Source: a bacterium (GTDB taxonomy: Bacteria; Electryoneota; RPQS01). Taken from it: a stretch of DNA of 64,000 bases. The stretch lies in the NCBI GenBank assembly GCA_013360195.1, contig JABWCQ010000006.1, forward strand, positions 62,001 to 126,000, read 5' to 3'. The notes beneath the pieces were generated by a model. The model saw only the letters and a program-made list of their open reading frames with translations. It was not told the origin of the DNA and ran no database searches. The number at the start of each line of letters is the position of its first letter. Positions within the stretch are counted from its first letter, which is position 1. A program made the translations under genes and the position numbers. Below, piece by piece: positions 1-9,620 of the stretch.

Positions 1-1007
1 GGCTGGCAAAGCTGCTTGACTTGGTAATTGAGAGAATTCCAGGGGCAGAGAGTTCAGATCGCTCGATTGAGGTTGACCCGCGAGTTACAACGGATGAGCA
101 TCTCGACTTGCTGGCTGAACGGGGTTTCACTCGAATATCTGCCGGCCTGCAGGATTTGAATGCCGATGTCCAGCACGCAGTACGGCGTGAGTACACGTTC
201 CTCGAGATCAGTGAATTTATAGAGCGAGCGCGCTCGCGCGGTTTCCTGAGTGTCAATATTGATCTCATATACGGCCTGCCGATGCAGACGCGCCGGACTT
301 GGAAAGACACGGTGCAAGCCGTGGCTTCACTTAGACCCGACCGGCTTGCCTGCTTTGGGTATGCGCACCTTCCGGCCAGAATGAAGCATCAGCAGGCAAT
401 TCATGAAGAAGATCTGCCAACGTCCCGTGATCGGCTGGGGATGCTGTTCGATGCACACCGCATCTTCGGCGCAGAAGGGTACGTCGGAATAGGTATGGAC
501 CATTTTGCGCTGCCGGAAGATGACCTTGCGGTTGCGCAGGATGAAGGCAGATTATGGCGCAACTTCATGGGATACACTACAACACGCGGCTTGGAATTGC
601 TCGGATTGGGATGTTCAGGCATCAGCGAGTTTACAGATCTATTCGCACAAAACATATCGTCACCGGAAGTTTATGCAGCGGCGATTGAGCAAGGACATCT
701 GCCCTTGGAACGCGGTCACGAGCTAAGCGCGGACGACCGTGTCACAAAGCAGATTATCAATCACCTCATGTGCAATCTTGAAGTGCATGTGCCGGACGCG
801 GCGGAAGTCAACGATGAAGACTTCTTCGCTCGCATGAAGAACGCCATGGGCTGTGTTGGTTCGTTTGAACCACTTGGTTTGGTTACGAAGAACGGCTCCG
901 GTTATCACGTTACACAGCTAGGCCAACTGTTCGTAAGGAACCTTGCAATGCCGTTTGACAGATACCTCAGAGAGCAGTCCAATGTTCTGTTTTCAAGAAC
1001 GGTGTAG
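1..1007 (+). CDS. hemN: Oxygen-independent coproporphyrinogen III oxidase, 5' truncated by window edge
   Basis: Radical-SAM enzyme that decarboxylates coproporphyrinogen III to protoporphyrinogen IX without oxygen. The reading frame is open through the left edge, so the true start and the N-terminal CxxxCxxC iron-sulfur motif lie outside the window; about the last 330 residues are visible. Diagnostic HemN stretches are RISAGLQDLN, NIDLIYGLPMQT and GIGMDHFALPED, followed by the C-terminal HemN domain (NFMGYTTTRG, LGLGCSGISEF). It is followed 9 bp later by hemH, consistent with a heme operon. The full family length is about 450 residues. A TTG at 21 could be mistaken for a start, but the frame upstream of it still reads like HemN, so I treat the gene as cut. 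Confidence 0.93.
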   Translation, partial: LAKLLDLVIERIPGAESSDRSIEVDPRVTTDEHLDLLAERGFTRISAGLQDLNADVQHAVRREYTFLEISEFIERARSRGFLSVNIDLIYGLPMQTRRTWKDTVQAVASLRPDRLACFGYAHLPARMKHQQAIHEEDLPTSRDRLGMLFDAHRIFGAEGYVGIGMDHFALPEDDLAVAQDEGRLWRNFMGYTTTRGLELLGLGCSGISEFTDLFAQNISSPEVYAAAIEQGHLPLERGHELSADDRVTKQIINHLMCNLEVHVPDAAEVNDEDFFARMKNAMGCVGSFEPLGLVTKNGSGYHVTQLGQLFVRNLAMPFDRYLREQSNVLFSRTV

Positions 1008-1016
1008 GGCATCGAT

Positions 1017-1970
1017 ATGAAAGAAGCCATACTACTTGTAAACATGGGTGGACCTTCCAGACGGAATGATGTCGAGCCCTATCTGCGGGAGATTTTCAGC
1101 GATCCGGCAATTATTGATTTGCCCGCATTCATCCGCAAACCGCTTGCAAGTCTGATTGCGATGAAGCGAAAAGAGGAAGTCGCAGACCGCTATGAGGCAT
1201 TAGGTGGATACAGCCCGCTTTTTCATTGGTCCGAAGCGCTCAGGCAGAACATTCTGCGCGAACTGAATACACGTGGAATAGATATGGATGTTGCTTGGGC
1301 GTTTCGATACATGTCCCCGTCTATACACGACACGATGAGTGTCCTGTCCTCCAAAGGTGTGGAAAAGGTTCATGTGCTGCCGCTGTTTCCGCATTACACT
1401 CATACGATGACGGGATCAGTCATGAAAGAAGTCAAGCGGTCGGCTCAACGAACGAAACTGCTGTACGAGTATATTGAAGATTGGGGACAGGAAACACAAA
1501 TACTGGAGCTGTGGGGAACATACCTCAGTAACGCAGTCTTAGAAGCCGGGAACGGTGCGCGCGTAATGTTTGTTGCACACGGAATCCCTCAAATCTACGT
1601 GAACCGGGGTGACGACTACCCTGAGCGTGTTCGAATGTCGGCACAAAAACTATGCTCACTCTTGCCGGCAAGCACAGAGTGGACGGTTGCGTTCCAGAGC
1701 AAAGTCGGTCCGCTCGAGTGGACGAAGCCTTACATGGAAGACGTGCTCGAAGAATGGTCAAAGAGTTCCGCCCCGATAGTGATGATGCCACTCAGTTTTG
1801 TTGCAGATTGCCTTGAAACCCTGTACGATCTTGATGATGTTGCCAAACACCTCGCGGGAAAGCACGGGGCAAAGAAGTATGTGCGCGCACGTGTATTCAA
1901 TGATGACCCTGAATTTGCCAAGGCGCTGATAGACGTCTGGCAGGAGAAGTGTTATGCGGAATGCTGCTGA
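1017..1970 (+). CDS. hemH: Ferrochelatase
   Basis: Inserts Fe2+ into protoporphyrin IX (or coproporphyrin) in the last steps of heme synthesis. The protein has 317 residues, typical of bacterial ferrochelatases. It starts with the family opening LLVNMGGP. The metal-binding His is in VAHGIP (about His188) and the partner acid is in CLETLYDLD (about Glu267). A GGG about 8 bases before the ATG is a weak ribosome site. It lies 9 bp after hemN and overlaps hemG by 17 bp, suggesting translational coupling. The pairing with a HemG/HemY-type oxidase and HemN argues for the protoporphyrin-dependent branch; whether the substrate is proto- or coproporphyrin cannot be decided from sequence alone. Confidence 0.93.
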   Translation: MKEAILLVNMGGPSRRNDVEPYLREIFSDPAIIDLPAFIRKPLASLIAMKRKEEVADRYEALGGYSPLFHWSEALRQNILRELNTRGIDMDVAWAFRYMSPSIHDTMSVLSSKGVEKVHVLPLFPHYTHTMTGSVMKEVKRSAQRTKLLYEYIEDWGQETQILELWGTYLSNAVLEAGNGARVMFVAHGIPQIYVNRGDDYPERVRMSAQKLCSLLPASTEWTVAFQSKVGPLEWTKPYMEDVLEEWSKSSAPIVMMPLSFVADCLETLYDLDDVAKHLAGKHGAKKYVRARVFNDDPEFAKALIDVWQEKCYAECC

Positions 1971-3372
1971 AACCTTGCGTCCGAGCGTAATCGTAATCGG
2001 CGGGGGAGTGGCCGGACTTGCGTCCGCCTACCTGATTCGTTCACTTGCTAATGAGCGCGGTTATGACCCTGCCCTCACAGTGCTTGAATCAAAACCCGAA
2101 GTAGGCGGCTCCACGCGAACGGAAAAAGTCGACGGATTCACATGCGAATGGGGTCCAAACGGATTCCTTGACAACGAACCAGCCACACTTGATATTGTTT
2201 CGCGCCTCGGACTGACAAGCCGCTTGGTTAAAGCCTCGAAACATGCCGAAAAGCGCTACATCTATCATCATGGGAGCATGCGCGAAGTGCCGCTCAGTCC
2301 GCGTGCATTCCTGACGTCTGACATACTTCCGGCAAGCGCGAAACTTCGAATGGCCTGCGAGCCTGTAATCCCGGCCAAACGTAACGGAGCGGACGAGACC
2401 GTTTATGACTTCGCAAAGCGAAGGCTCGGTGAGTCATTCGCGCAATACATGATTGATCCCATGGTGTCCGGGATTTTTGCTGGGAATGCACGGGAATTGT
2501 CATTGCGTGCGGTATTCCCCAAAATGGTTGAAATGGAAGTTGAGTATGGCGGACTCGTGAGGGCAATGATTGCAAAGAAACGCGCGGCACGCCGAAACGG
2601 CGCAGACACAGGCGGCCCCGCCGGAACCGCTGCAACTCTTACCACTTTTGTAAACGGGATGGGCGAGCTTACGGCAACGCTTGCGTCCGAATTGCGGAAC
2701 AACATCATAACGAACGCGCCCGCCTGTGAGATCCGGGTACGAGGCGAAATGTATGAAGTGGTTTCCCATGAACGCACATTTCAGGCCGATGCCGTTGTTG
2801 TAGCGTGCCCATCTTATGCGGCGGCAAAACTTGTGTCGGGTGTGTCCTACAATGCCGCCGAGTGTTTGCGGGAAATACCTTTTGCGCCGGTTGATGTTGT
2901 GGCGCATGGCCATAAACTTGAAGATGTTGGCCATCCACTTGACGGCTTTGGTGTGTTGATTCCACGTGGTGAAGATTTCCGTGCACTTGGCTCGCTCTGG
3001 TGCGATGCAATCTTCCCGAACCAAACTCCGCCAGGTACGCACCTGCTGCGGACGATGGTGGGTGGTGCACATGACCCGATGATTTCGACACTTACAGACG
3101 TGGAGTTGGAATCAATCGTAAGCAATGAGCACAAGCGGCTCTTCGACACCAAGAGTGAACCCGTATTTCGGAAACTGATTCGGCACGAGAAAGGCATAGC
3201 ACAGTACACACGCGGCCATTTGGAGCGGGTTCGGGAAATTGATCTGCTTGAGAAACAGTTGCCAGGACTTCTTTTTACCGGTGCCTCCTACAGAGGCGTG
3301 TCGGTGAACGCTTGCATGAAAGACGCGTTTCGAATTGCAGACAGACTGCTTGATGTGTGGAGGTTTAACTAG
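1954..3372 (+). CDS. hemY: Protoporphyrinogen oxidase, FAD-dependent (HemG/HemY/PpoX type)
   Basis: Oxidises protoporphyrinogen IX to protoporphyrin IX with FAD as cofactor. The 472-residue length and the N-terminal dinucleotide-binding motif VIVIGGGVAGLASAY fit the amine-oxidase-like PpoX family, as do CEWGPNGFLDNEP and the C-terminal GLLFTGASYRGVSVNACM. The start at 1954 is preceded by AGGAG at good spacing inside the end of hemH (17 bp overlap). Some databases call this family hemG and others hemY. The family normally uses oxygen, while the neighbouring HemN is oxygen-independent; this mixture occurs in facultative organisms. A peripheral membrane location is expected from the family. Confidence 0.92.
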   Translation: MRNAAETLRPSVIVIGGGVAGLASAYLIRSLANERGYDPALTVLESKPEVGGSTRTEKVDGFTCEWGPNGFLDNEPATLDIVSRLGLTSRLVKASKHAEKRYIYHHGSMREVPLSPRAFLTSDILPASAKLRMACEPVIPAKRNGADETVYDFAKRRLGESFAQYMIDPMVSGIFAGNARELSLRAVFPKMVEMEVEYGGLVRAMIAKKRAARRNGADTGGPAGTAATLTTFVNGMGELTATLASELRNNIITNAPACEIRVRGEMYEVVSHERTFQADAVVVACPSYAAAKLVSGVSYNAAECLREIPFAPVDVVAHGHKLEDVGHPLDGFGVLIPRGEDFRALGSLWCDAIFPNQTPPGTHLLRTMVGGAHDPMISTLTDVELESIVSNEHKRLFDTKSEPVFRKLIRHEKGIAQYTRGHLERVREIDLLEKQLPGLLFTGASYRGVSVNACMKDAFRIADRLLDVWRFN

Positions 3373-3373
3373 G

Positions 3374-4192
3374 ATGCTGATCTACACGCTCTTGCCTGCA
3401 ATTATGCTGCTCCTGTTTGGTGGACAGGCAGCGCTCTGGTTGACGCTCTATCACAGACCGGATGAACTGCTGGAGCGAATGACGCGTCGTATCGGCTGGA
3501 TCACGTTGGCCGTCTACGCGTTTTGGCTGGTTCTGCTTACGGCCGAACAACGACAAATTCCCATTCTTACTGCCGGTCAGATCAGCATATTTCTTGGATT
3601 CCTGATTTGGATGGACCAGTCGCTTGTGGAACGTCGGGTGTCACAGCGAATGCTCGTGATCCTTCCGCTATTAACAGTCGTCCTCCTCCTCATGATCGGC
3701 ATCGCAGGCGGTCTTCGTCACACGACTGCACCCGACACTCTTCACTCGGCGTGGAGTGCAATACACATCTTCATGTCAATGGCTGGTATCGCCATGCTAC
3801 TCGGAAGCGGTGTGTACGGGGCTGGTTCGCTCATTCTGCGGCGTGAGCTTGTTGGCCGGAAGTTTGGTCGGTTGTTCTCCACGTTGCCATCCATGGATGT
3901 AATGCATAAGCTGCGCACAGTGGCCGTATATCACGGATGGCTCCTAATTACGGTCAGCTTTGTAACAGCCGTGCTCTTCATGTTTGTTGAAAACGCGGGA
4001 AGTCCAAATTCATTCCGGCATTTACACGAAATGTTCGGCCTGTGGATAATCTCCTCATTTCTGGCGCTGTCTGAGAAACTTCAATGGCTGGGTGACCACA
4101 AAAGGGCGCGCCTTGCTGTTGCTGCGTCTGTCCTCTTCCTTCTCATCATTGCAGGCTCTGTTCTTCAGATTTATTTTGGAGGACAGTCATGA
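3374..4192 (+). CDS. HemX-like / CcsA-family membrane protein
   Basis: An integral membrane protein of 272 residues with about eight hydrophobic segments, related to the cytochrome c assembly (CcsA/HemX/YpjD) superfamily. Conserved-looking His residues sit at HSAWSAIHIFMS, VYHGWLLITVS and LHEMFGLW. The tryptophan-rich WGxxWxWD signature of true CcsA is absent. I chose the ATG at 3374 because GGAGG lies about 10 bases upstream and an earlier in-frame ATG at 3335 would run far into hemY. It overlaps hemA by the 4-base ATGA. In Bacillus, hemX directly precedes hemA and modulates HemA abundance, so a similar role is plausible here but inferred. Confidence 0.78.
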   Translation: MLIYTLLPAIMLLLFGGQAALWLTLYHRPDELLERMTRRIGWITLAVYAFWLVLLTAEQRQIPILTAGQISIFLGFLIWMDQSLVERRVSQRMLVILPLLTVVLLLMIGIAGGLRHTTAPDTLHSAWSAIHIFMSMAGIAMLLGSGVYGAGSLILRRELVGRKFGRLFSTLPSMDVMHKLRTVAVYHGWLLITVSFVTAVLFMFVENAGSPNSFRHLHEMFGLWIISSFLALSEKLQWLGDHKRARLAVAASVLFLLIIAGSVLQIYFGGQS

Positions 4193-5487
4193 AACTGGAG
4201 ATGATTGGACTGAACCATCGCAATGCACCGATGTCACTGCGAGAGAGGGCTGCTATCGCTCCGGATGCCATGCCGGCCATTCTTGATCGCCTTGTGCGGC
4301 ACTCAAATGTGGAAGGTGCGGCAATTCTCTCAACCTGTAACCGTGCCGAACTTTACCTTTCGCCAACGTTTCATTTTGACGAAACGGAACTCCGGTCACT
4401 TTATGCTGATATCTTTGGTCTTGATGGTCATGAGTGTGAAGTCGCTTATGTGCATCGTGACGCCGCGGCTGTGAAGCATCTGTTTCGAGTTGCGTCTGGC
4501 TTGGATTCGCAAATGCTTGGCGAGATACAGATCCTTGCACAAGTGAAGAATGCCTACTCCACCGCCTTGGAATTGGCCTGCACGAGTGGTATTTTGAATA
4601 AGTTATTTACTCAGGCCATATTCTGCGGAAAGCAGGTGAGAACTCGCACCGCCATTTCGCAAGGCGCCGTTTCAGTCGCGTATGCGGCGATTGAAGTGGC
4701 TCAGCGCTTGTTTTCAAAACTTTCGGAAAAAAACATTTTGCTTGTTGGTGCCGGTGAAACATCCAGACTTGCGGCAAAATACCTTGTCGATGCGGGTGTC
4801 TGTAGTTGGAGAGTAAGTAATCGGACAGCCGCGCATGCGGCTGAGTTGGCCGAACAGATTGGTGCACAGATTACGAACTTTCCGCCTGCGGCTGAAGACA
4901 TCGCGTGGGCAGATCTCGTTGTTAGTGCAACCTCGTCTCCAGAGCCGATTATCCGATGCGAAGCGAGCAGTTCTGCGCTGAAAAGCCGTCGCCGTCCTTT
5001 GCTGTTTCTTGACTTGGCAGTACCGCGTGATGTAGAGAGTCGGTTTGCAGAATTCGATGACGTCTATGTATACACTGTTGACGACTTTCAGGACTTGGTT
5101 GCGGCAAACTTGAAGGCACGTCACAAAGAAGCCGTTCGAGCGGAAGAGTTGGTCGAAAAGGAAGTTGCAATCTTCTCCGAGTGGTACAAGGAAAACCGGA
5201 TTGCGCCGAGCATCCAACAGCTTCAAGCCGCTCTCGAAAGTATACGTGCGAACGAAGTCGAGCAACAAGCCCGCCACTTCCGGCCGGAGGACCGGGAAGA
5301 AGTTGAAAAATTCTCGCGCTCGATGATGAAGAAAGTCACGAGTCTTATCATTGCCAACATGCGCCGCGCCGCCGCTGATGGCAATGACCTTACCCTTGCG
5401 CGCGCCGTTACAGTTGCCTTTGCTGGAAAAGACCAGCGCGCAATTGACGAGATACTCGAAAAATTGAACCATGAGCTTTCCCATTGA
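4189..5487 (+). CDS. hemA: Glutamyl-tRNA reductase
   Basis: Reduces glutamyl-tRNA(Glu) with NADPH to glutamate-1-semialdehyde, the committed step of the C5 pathway. The 432-residue length is normal. The nucleophilic cysteine is Cys50 in STCNRAELY. The NADPH-binding domain follows ([15 protein letters not shown]) with [11 protein letters not shown], and then the dimerisation helix region to the end. It starts with ATGA overlap on the HemX-like gene and overlaps hemB by 17 bp. Glutamate-1-semialdehyde would pass to HemL, encoded two genes downstream. Confidence 0.96.
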   Translation: MKLEMIGLNHRNAPMSLRERAAIAPDAMPAILDRLVRHSNVEGAAILSTCNRAELYLSPTFHFDETELRSLYADIFGLDGHECEVAYVHRDAAAVKHLFRVASGLDSQMLGEIQILAQVKNAYSTALELACTSGILNKLFTQAIFCGKQVRTRTAISQGAVSVAYAAIEVAQRLFSKLSEKNILLVGAGETSRLAAKYLVDAGVCSWRVSNRTAAHAAELAEQIGAQITNFPPAAEDIAWADLVVSATSSPEPIIRCEASSSALKSRRRPLLFLDLAVPRDVESRFAEFDDVYVYTVDDFQDLVAANLKARHKEAVRAEELVEKEVAIFSEWYKENRIAPSIQQLQAALESIRANEVEQQARHFRPEDREEVEKFSRSMMKKVTSLIIANMRRAAADGNDLTLARAVTVAFAGKDQRAIDEILEKLNHELSH

Positions 5488-6457
5488 CCGCCCTCGACGG
5501 CTGCGTCGAACCGAAAATCTGCGCAGGCTGGTGCGCGAAAATCGTCTTGCGCCGTCCGATTTCATTCAACCTCTGTTTGTCGTACCCGGCAGGAACATTA
5601 AACTGGAGATCTCCAGCCTGCCCGGACAGTTTCACTGGTCGGTTGACCGCGTCGTTGAAGCGGCGGAGCGCTGCAGCAAGGCTGGCGTACCGGGCGTCAT
5701 TCTGTTCGGAATTCCGACTCACAAGGACGAGATCGGTTGTCAAGCATACGATGATCACGCCGAGGTACAAGCCGCCGTCCGTGCAATCAAGAAGTCGGTG
5801 CCAGAGCTGCTCGTCATAACCGATGTATGTCTCTGTGAATATACAAGTCATGGGCACTGCGGAGCCGTATTCGAAGGCGATGTTGACAACGACAGAACGC
5901 TTGAGTTGCTGGCAAAGACCGCATTGAGTCACGCACGTGCAGGTGCGGACATCGTTGCTCCGTCGGACATGATGGACGGCCGTGTTGCTGCCATTCGAAA
6001 CGCTCTTGATGATGGTGGATTCGAGCACATTCCAATCTTGTCCTATTCCGTGAAATATGCGTCCGCCTACTATGGCCCTTTCCGCATCGCAGTGGACTCT
6101 GCACCTCAGTTCGGTGACCGCCGGGGATATCAAATGGATCCTGCCAATTCGCAGGAGGCCCTGCGAGAGGTGGAACTTGACTTGGAGGAGGGTGCCGACA
6201 TGATCATGGTCAAACCAGGTATTGCCTATCTTGACATTCTGCACACCGTTAAAGCGCTGTACAACCGTGTCACCGCCGCATACCAAGTTTCGGGCGAATA
6301 TGCAATGATCGAAGCGGCGGCTGAGCGCGGTTGGATTGACCGAAAACGTGTTGTACTCGAATCACTTCTGGCCTTCAAACGAGCCGGGGCTGACTTCGTC
6401 TTAACTTACTATGCCGCCGAGGCGGCGGAATGGCTTCAGGAGAGCAATCATGAATGA
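5471..6457 (+). CDS. hemB: Delta-aminolevulinic acid dehydratase (porphobilinogen synthase)
   Basis: Condenses two 5-aminolevulinate molecules to porphobilinogen. The 328 residues carry the complete family pattern. The zinc-type cysteine triad is Cys120, Cys122 and Cys130 in [13 protein letters not shown]. The Schiff-base lysines are Lys195 ([14 protein letters not shown]) and Lys248 ([11 protein letters not shown]). The cysteines make this a zinc-dependent rather than magnesium-only enzyme. The start overlaps hemA by 17 bp and the end overlaps hemL by 8 bp. hemC and hemD, often placed between hemA and hemB, are absent here. Confidence 0.96.
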   Translation: MSFPIDRPRRLRRTENLRRLVRENRLAPSDFIQPLFVVPGRNIKLEISSLPGQFHWSVDRVVEAAERCSKAGVPGVILFGIPTHKDEIGCQAYDDHAEVQAAVRAIKKSVPELLVITDVCLCEYTSHGHCGAVFEGDVDNDRTLELLAKTALSHARAGADIVAPSDMMDGRVAAIRNALDDGGFEHIPILSYSVKYASAYYGPFRIAVDSAPQFGDRRGYQMDPANSQEALREVELDLEEGADMIMVKPGIAYLDILHTVKALYNRVTAAYQVSGEYAMIEAAAERGWIDRKRVVLESLLAFKRAGADFVLTYYAAEAAEWLQESNHE

Positions 6458-7769
6458 ACCAGCCACAGTAAACAGTGATTTGGATAGATCCACCACGATT
6501 TCCCGCTCTTGGTTTGAACGCGCACGCAAAGTCCTGCCCGGCGGGGTCAATTCTCCTGTCCGTGCCTTCAAGTCGGTAGGTGGTCAACCGCCTGTTATTG
6601 CTTATGCGGAAGGTGCCGTTCTGGTGGACGTTGACGGAAACGAGTATATTGATTACATTGGAAGCTGGGGACCAATGATTGTCGGGCATCGGGAACCCTC
6701 CGTGGTGGAGGCCATGCACCTCGCCGTGGAAGTCGGTTTCAGCTTTGGTGCACCTTCAACACCTGAAATCAGCCTTGCCGAGGAAATCATTACCAGAGTT
6801 CCTGGACTTGAAATGGTGCGATTCGTGAACAGCGGTACTGAGGCAACGATGAGCGCGGTGCGCCTTGCCCGCGCCGCCACAAAGCGAAATGTCATCATTA
6901 AGTTCTCCGGCGGCTATCATGGCCATGCCGACTCGTTCCTCGTTCAAGCAGGTTCGGGGGCCGCGACCTTTGGTCTTCCTGACAGCCCGGGTGTTACGCC
7001 GGGCGCGGCAAAGGACACGCGCTGTGCAACGATCAACGATTTGTATTCGGTTCGCGCTGTCTTCGAAGCGGAACCACAGGATGTTGCTGCTGTCATCGTC
7101 GAACCGGTCGCAGGAAATGTCGGATGCATTCCACCAGCGTACGGCTTTCTGGCAGGACTGCGATCTTTGTGCGATGAATTTGGCGCTCTGCTGATTTTCG
7201 ATGAAGTGATGACCGGATTCCGAATTGCACGAGGCGGCGCGATTGAGCGCTATAACGTGAAGCCCGATCTGGCGACATTTGGAAAAGTTATCGGCGGTGG
7301 ACTGCCGGTTGGCGCGTATGGAGGCAGGAAGGATTTGATGTCTTTGGTCGCGCCACAAGGCCCGGTGTATCAAGCTGGTACACTCTCCGGCAATCCTTTG
7401 GCGATGAAAGCCGGATTAGCAACTCTTGTATTGCTTGACGAAGTTGCTTACCGCACGCTTGAGAGAAAGGCGTCGAGGCTTGAAACCGGTCTGCTCGCAG
7501 CTTGCGACGAACTCGGTATTCCTGCTGTGGTTCAGCGGGTCGGGTCAATGATGACGTTGTTTTTTACCGGCACGGAAGTGAAGAACTTTGCAGACGCTCA
7601 GTGCTGCGACCATGCTCGCTTCAAGAAGTTTTTCCATGCGATGCTTAGACGTGGTGTGCACCTGCCGCCCTCAAGCTACGAATGCTGGTTCGTTTCGACC
7701 GCACATACCGATTCTCAAATCGAGCGCACCATCGAGATTGCGAAGGAGGCGCTCGCCGAAACCTTATAG
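6450..7769 (+). CDS. hemL: Glutamate-1-semialdehyde 2,1-aminomutase
   Basis: PLP enzyme converting glutamate-1-semialdehyde to 5-aminolevulinate, which feeds HemB. With the ATG at 6450 the protein is 439 residues, the normal family length. An earlier in-frame ATG at 6411 would add 13 basic residues inside hemB and is less likely. It carries the family start [17 protein letters not shown], the PLP-binding region FDEVMTGFR and the Schiff-base lysine at about Lys279 in [17 protein letters not shown]. The 8 bp overlap with hemB indicates the same transcript. This is the last clear heme gene of the cluster. Confidence 0.95.
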   Translation: MNEPATVNSDLDRSTTISRSWFERARKVLPGGVNSPVRAFKSVGGQPPVIAYAEGAVLVDVDGNEYIDYIGSWGPMIVGHREPSVVEAMHLAVEVGFSFGAPSTPEISLAEEIITRVPGLEMVRFVNSGTEATMSAVRLARAATKRNVIIKFSGGYHGHADSFLVQAGSGAATFGLPDSPGVTPGAAKDTRCATINDLYSVRAVFEAEPQDVAAVIVEPVAGNVGCIPPAYGFLAGLRSLCDEFGALLIFDEVMTGFRIARGGAIERYNVKPDLATFGKVIGGGLPVGAYGGRKDLMSLVAPQGPVYQAGTLSGNPLAMKAGLATLVLLDEVAYRTLERKASRLETGLLAACDELGIPAVVQRVGSMMTLFFTGTEVKNFADAQCCDHARFKKFFHAMLRRGVHLPPSSYECWFVSTAHTDSQIERTIEIAKEALAETL

Positions 7770-7790
7770 ATTGGAGATAGTGCAGATAAC

Positions 7791-8918
7791 ATGATTGGCT
7801 GGTTGCGCAATGCCTGGCGAAGTCCAAGACTGCCGTTTCGGCGGCACTTTGTCATCTTTGCTCTGATCTCCGTCTTTGCGCTGGCGCAGCTTGTCTGGTG
7901 GTCTATCTATCAAGCCAAGGAAGGCCGCAGATTGATTGAAACTCAAGAGGGGTACTGGCAGCAGCAAATCGTCGTGGCCTATGTTCAGCGTGCGTCCGGT
8001 GACGGCAATTTCGAAGAGTGGCTTGGCAAAACCTTTCCCGATCTTGAGGTTGTGTCAGACAACATGATTCAGGTGAAAAGCACGGCGCGTGTGAAACTGA
8101 ACAAATTTGTAAACTCTCGCACACGCATGTTCATTTCTGAAGGCGCGTTCTTTGGCCTTCTTGTGCTGATAGGGGTGCTCTACATGCTCAGAACATTGCG
8201 TGAGGAAATTGACATGGAACACCGGCAATCCGTCTTTCTCGCTGCGATGTCTCATGAACTCAAGACACCCTTGACTTCACTAAAGATGTATGTTGACACG
8301 TTGAGTGCGCGCGAGTTTCCTCCGGCAAAACGACTGGAGATTCTTGAGACGATGTCCGTCGATCTAGACCGGTTGAACGATTTGATCGACCGTTTGCTTC
8401 AGGCGCAAAAAGTTCTCTCGCCCGGCTCTTCGCTCCCCCTGGAAAAGACTGATATTAGCGAGGAGACGGTTCGAGCGGTCACAGAGCTCTCGCACAGAAT
8501 CGAATTTGCGGGTAAACATCGCTTGAATGTGGACACGGAGTTCGGGTTAATGGCGATGGCTGATCCGCGCCGCTGGCAGCTTGTCGTAAAAAATCTGGTT
8601 GACAACGCAGTGAAGTATTCTCCAGATGGCGGTATGATAGATGTTTTCCTTTCACATCGGGACGGCAAAATCGAGTTAACCGTGAGTGACGAAGGACAGG
8701 GGTTTAATCCGGACGAAGCATCGCGTATTTTTGACCGCTTCTACCGTATCGGGAACGAAGATACTCGCAAGGCTCAAGGTGTCGGACTGGGTTTGTACCT
8801 GGTGCGGGAAATCGTCACCTCCATGAGCGGAACTGTTGCGGCACGAAGTCCTGGTCCGGGGAAGGGATCACAATTCATCGTCACAATTCCCGCTCTTAAG
8901 GATACTCAAAGTGCCTGA
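7791..8918 (+). CDS. Sensor histidine kinase
   Basis: Membrane sensor kinase of 375 residues. One transmembrane helix lies near residues 20-42 (VIFALISVFALAQLVWW) and a second near 118-136 (FFGLLVLIGVLYML), enclosing a short periplasmic sensor segment of about 75 residues. The phosphoacceptor is His155 in MSHELKTPL. The ATPase domain shows the N box (NLVDNAVKYSPDGG), G1 (VSDEGQGF), F box (IFDRFYRI) and G2 (GVGLGLYLV). It begins 21 bp after hemL and overlaps its partner regulator by 8 bp. The signal sensed is unknown; its position between heme and cytochrome genes suggests a redox or heme-related cue, which is inference. Confidence 0.93.
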   Translation: MIGWLRNAWRSPRLPFRRHFVIFALISVFALAQLVWWSIYQAKEGRRLIETQEGYWQQQIVVAYVQRASGDGNFEEWLGKTFPDLEVVSDNMIQVKSTARVKLNKFVNSRTRMFISEGAFFGLLVLIGVLYMLRTLREEIDMEHRQSVFLAAMSHELKTPLTSLKMYVDTLSAREFPPAKRLEILETMSVDLDRLNDLIDRLLQAQKVLSPGSSLPLEKTDISEETVRAVTELSHRIEFAGKHRLNVDTEFGLMAMADPRRWQLVVKNLVDNAVKYSPDGGMIDVFLSHRDGKIELTVSDEGQGFNPDEASRIFDRFYRIGNEDTRKAQGVGLGLYLVREIVTSMSGTVAARSPGPGKGSQFIVTIPALKDTQSA

Positions 8919-9618
8919 ACGGATTCTGATCGTGGAGGATGAGCAGCATATTGCTGCCGGACTGAAGCTCAATCTTGAAGCAGAGGGGTTTGAAACGCAT
9001 CATGCGGCGGATGGATGGACAGCTATTCGCGAAATCGAAAGCGGAAACCATGATCTGGTACTGCTTGATGTCATGCTTCCGGGTGCCAGCGGATTTGACG
9101 TATGTGAAACGGTTCGCGCAAAGGGAATTCACATCCCAATACTTTTCCTGACCGCACGCGACAGCGATGACGCACGTGTTAGAGGTCTGGAACTTGGTGG
9201 AGATGACTACATCACCAAACCGTTCAGCATCCGCGAACTCATTGTCCGCATCCGCGCGATGTTTCGTCGCAACGAATGGTATCGAAAGCCTCCCGAGCAA
9301 GGGAATCTCCTTGCCTTCGGAAATTGTAAAGTTGATCTCTCCGCTTATTCGGCAGATACACCCCAGGGAAGGATCAGCCTCACCCAGAAGGAATGCATGA
9401 TTCTCAAACTGCTTGCAGAACGCGAAGGAAATGTGGTCTCGCGTGACGAGATTATTGAAAAGGTTTGGGGTTATGACCGCTATCCTTCGACAAGAACAAT
9501 CGACAATTTGATTGTACGCCTAAGAAAGTTTTTCGAGCCTGACCCGCGAAGCCCGCGTCATCTGCATACGGTGTATGCGGCGGGTTACAAATTCACGCAG
9601 GCGGCCACGCCGGAATAG
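8911..9618 (+). CDS. Response regulator, OmpR/PhoB family
   Basis: DNA-binding regulator partner of the preceding kinase. The receiver domain (residues 1-120) has the acidic pair in VEDEQ, phospho-acceptor Asp53 in LLDVMLPG and the lysine in DDYITKPFS. The C-terminal winged helix (about 135-235) ends in TRTIDNLIVRLRKFFE and HTVYAAGYKF. I chose the GTG at 8911 because VPERILIVEDE starts the domain exactly there; an upstream ATG at 8836 would add 25 residues deep inside the kinase gene. The 8 bp overlap with the kinase supports one transcript. Targets are unknown; the adjacent multiheme cytochrome and ccsA genes are natural candidates. Confidence 0.93.
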   Translation: MPERILIVEDEQHIAAGLKLNLEAEGFETHHAADGWTAIREIESGNHDLVLLDVMLPGASGFDVCETVRAKGIHIPILFLTARDSDDARVRGLELGGDDYITKPFSIRELIVRIRAMFRRNEWYRKPPEQGNLLAFGNCKVDLSAYSADTPQGRISLTQKECMILKLLAEREGNVVSRDEIIEKVWGYDRYPSTRTIDNLIVRLRKFFEPDPRSPRHLHTVYAAGYKFTQAATPE

Positions 9619-9620
9619 AC

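Noticed and set aside
4714-6286. Long antisense open frames (283 and 292 codons) opposite hemA and hemB
   Set aside because: They mirror the strongly conserved hem genes codon for codon, have no ribosome site or family signature, and are expected shadows in GC-biased coding DNA.
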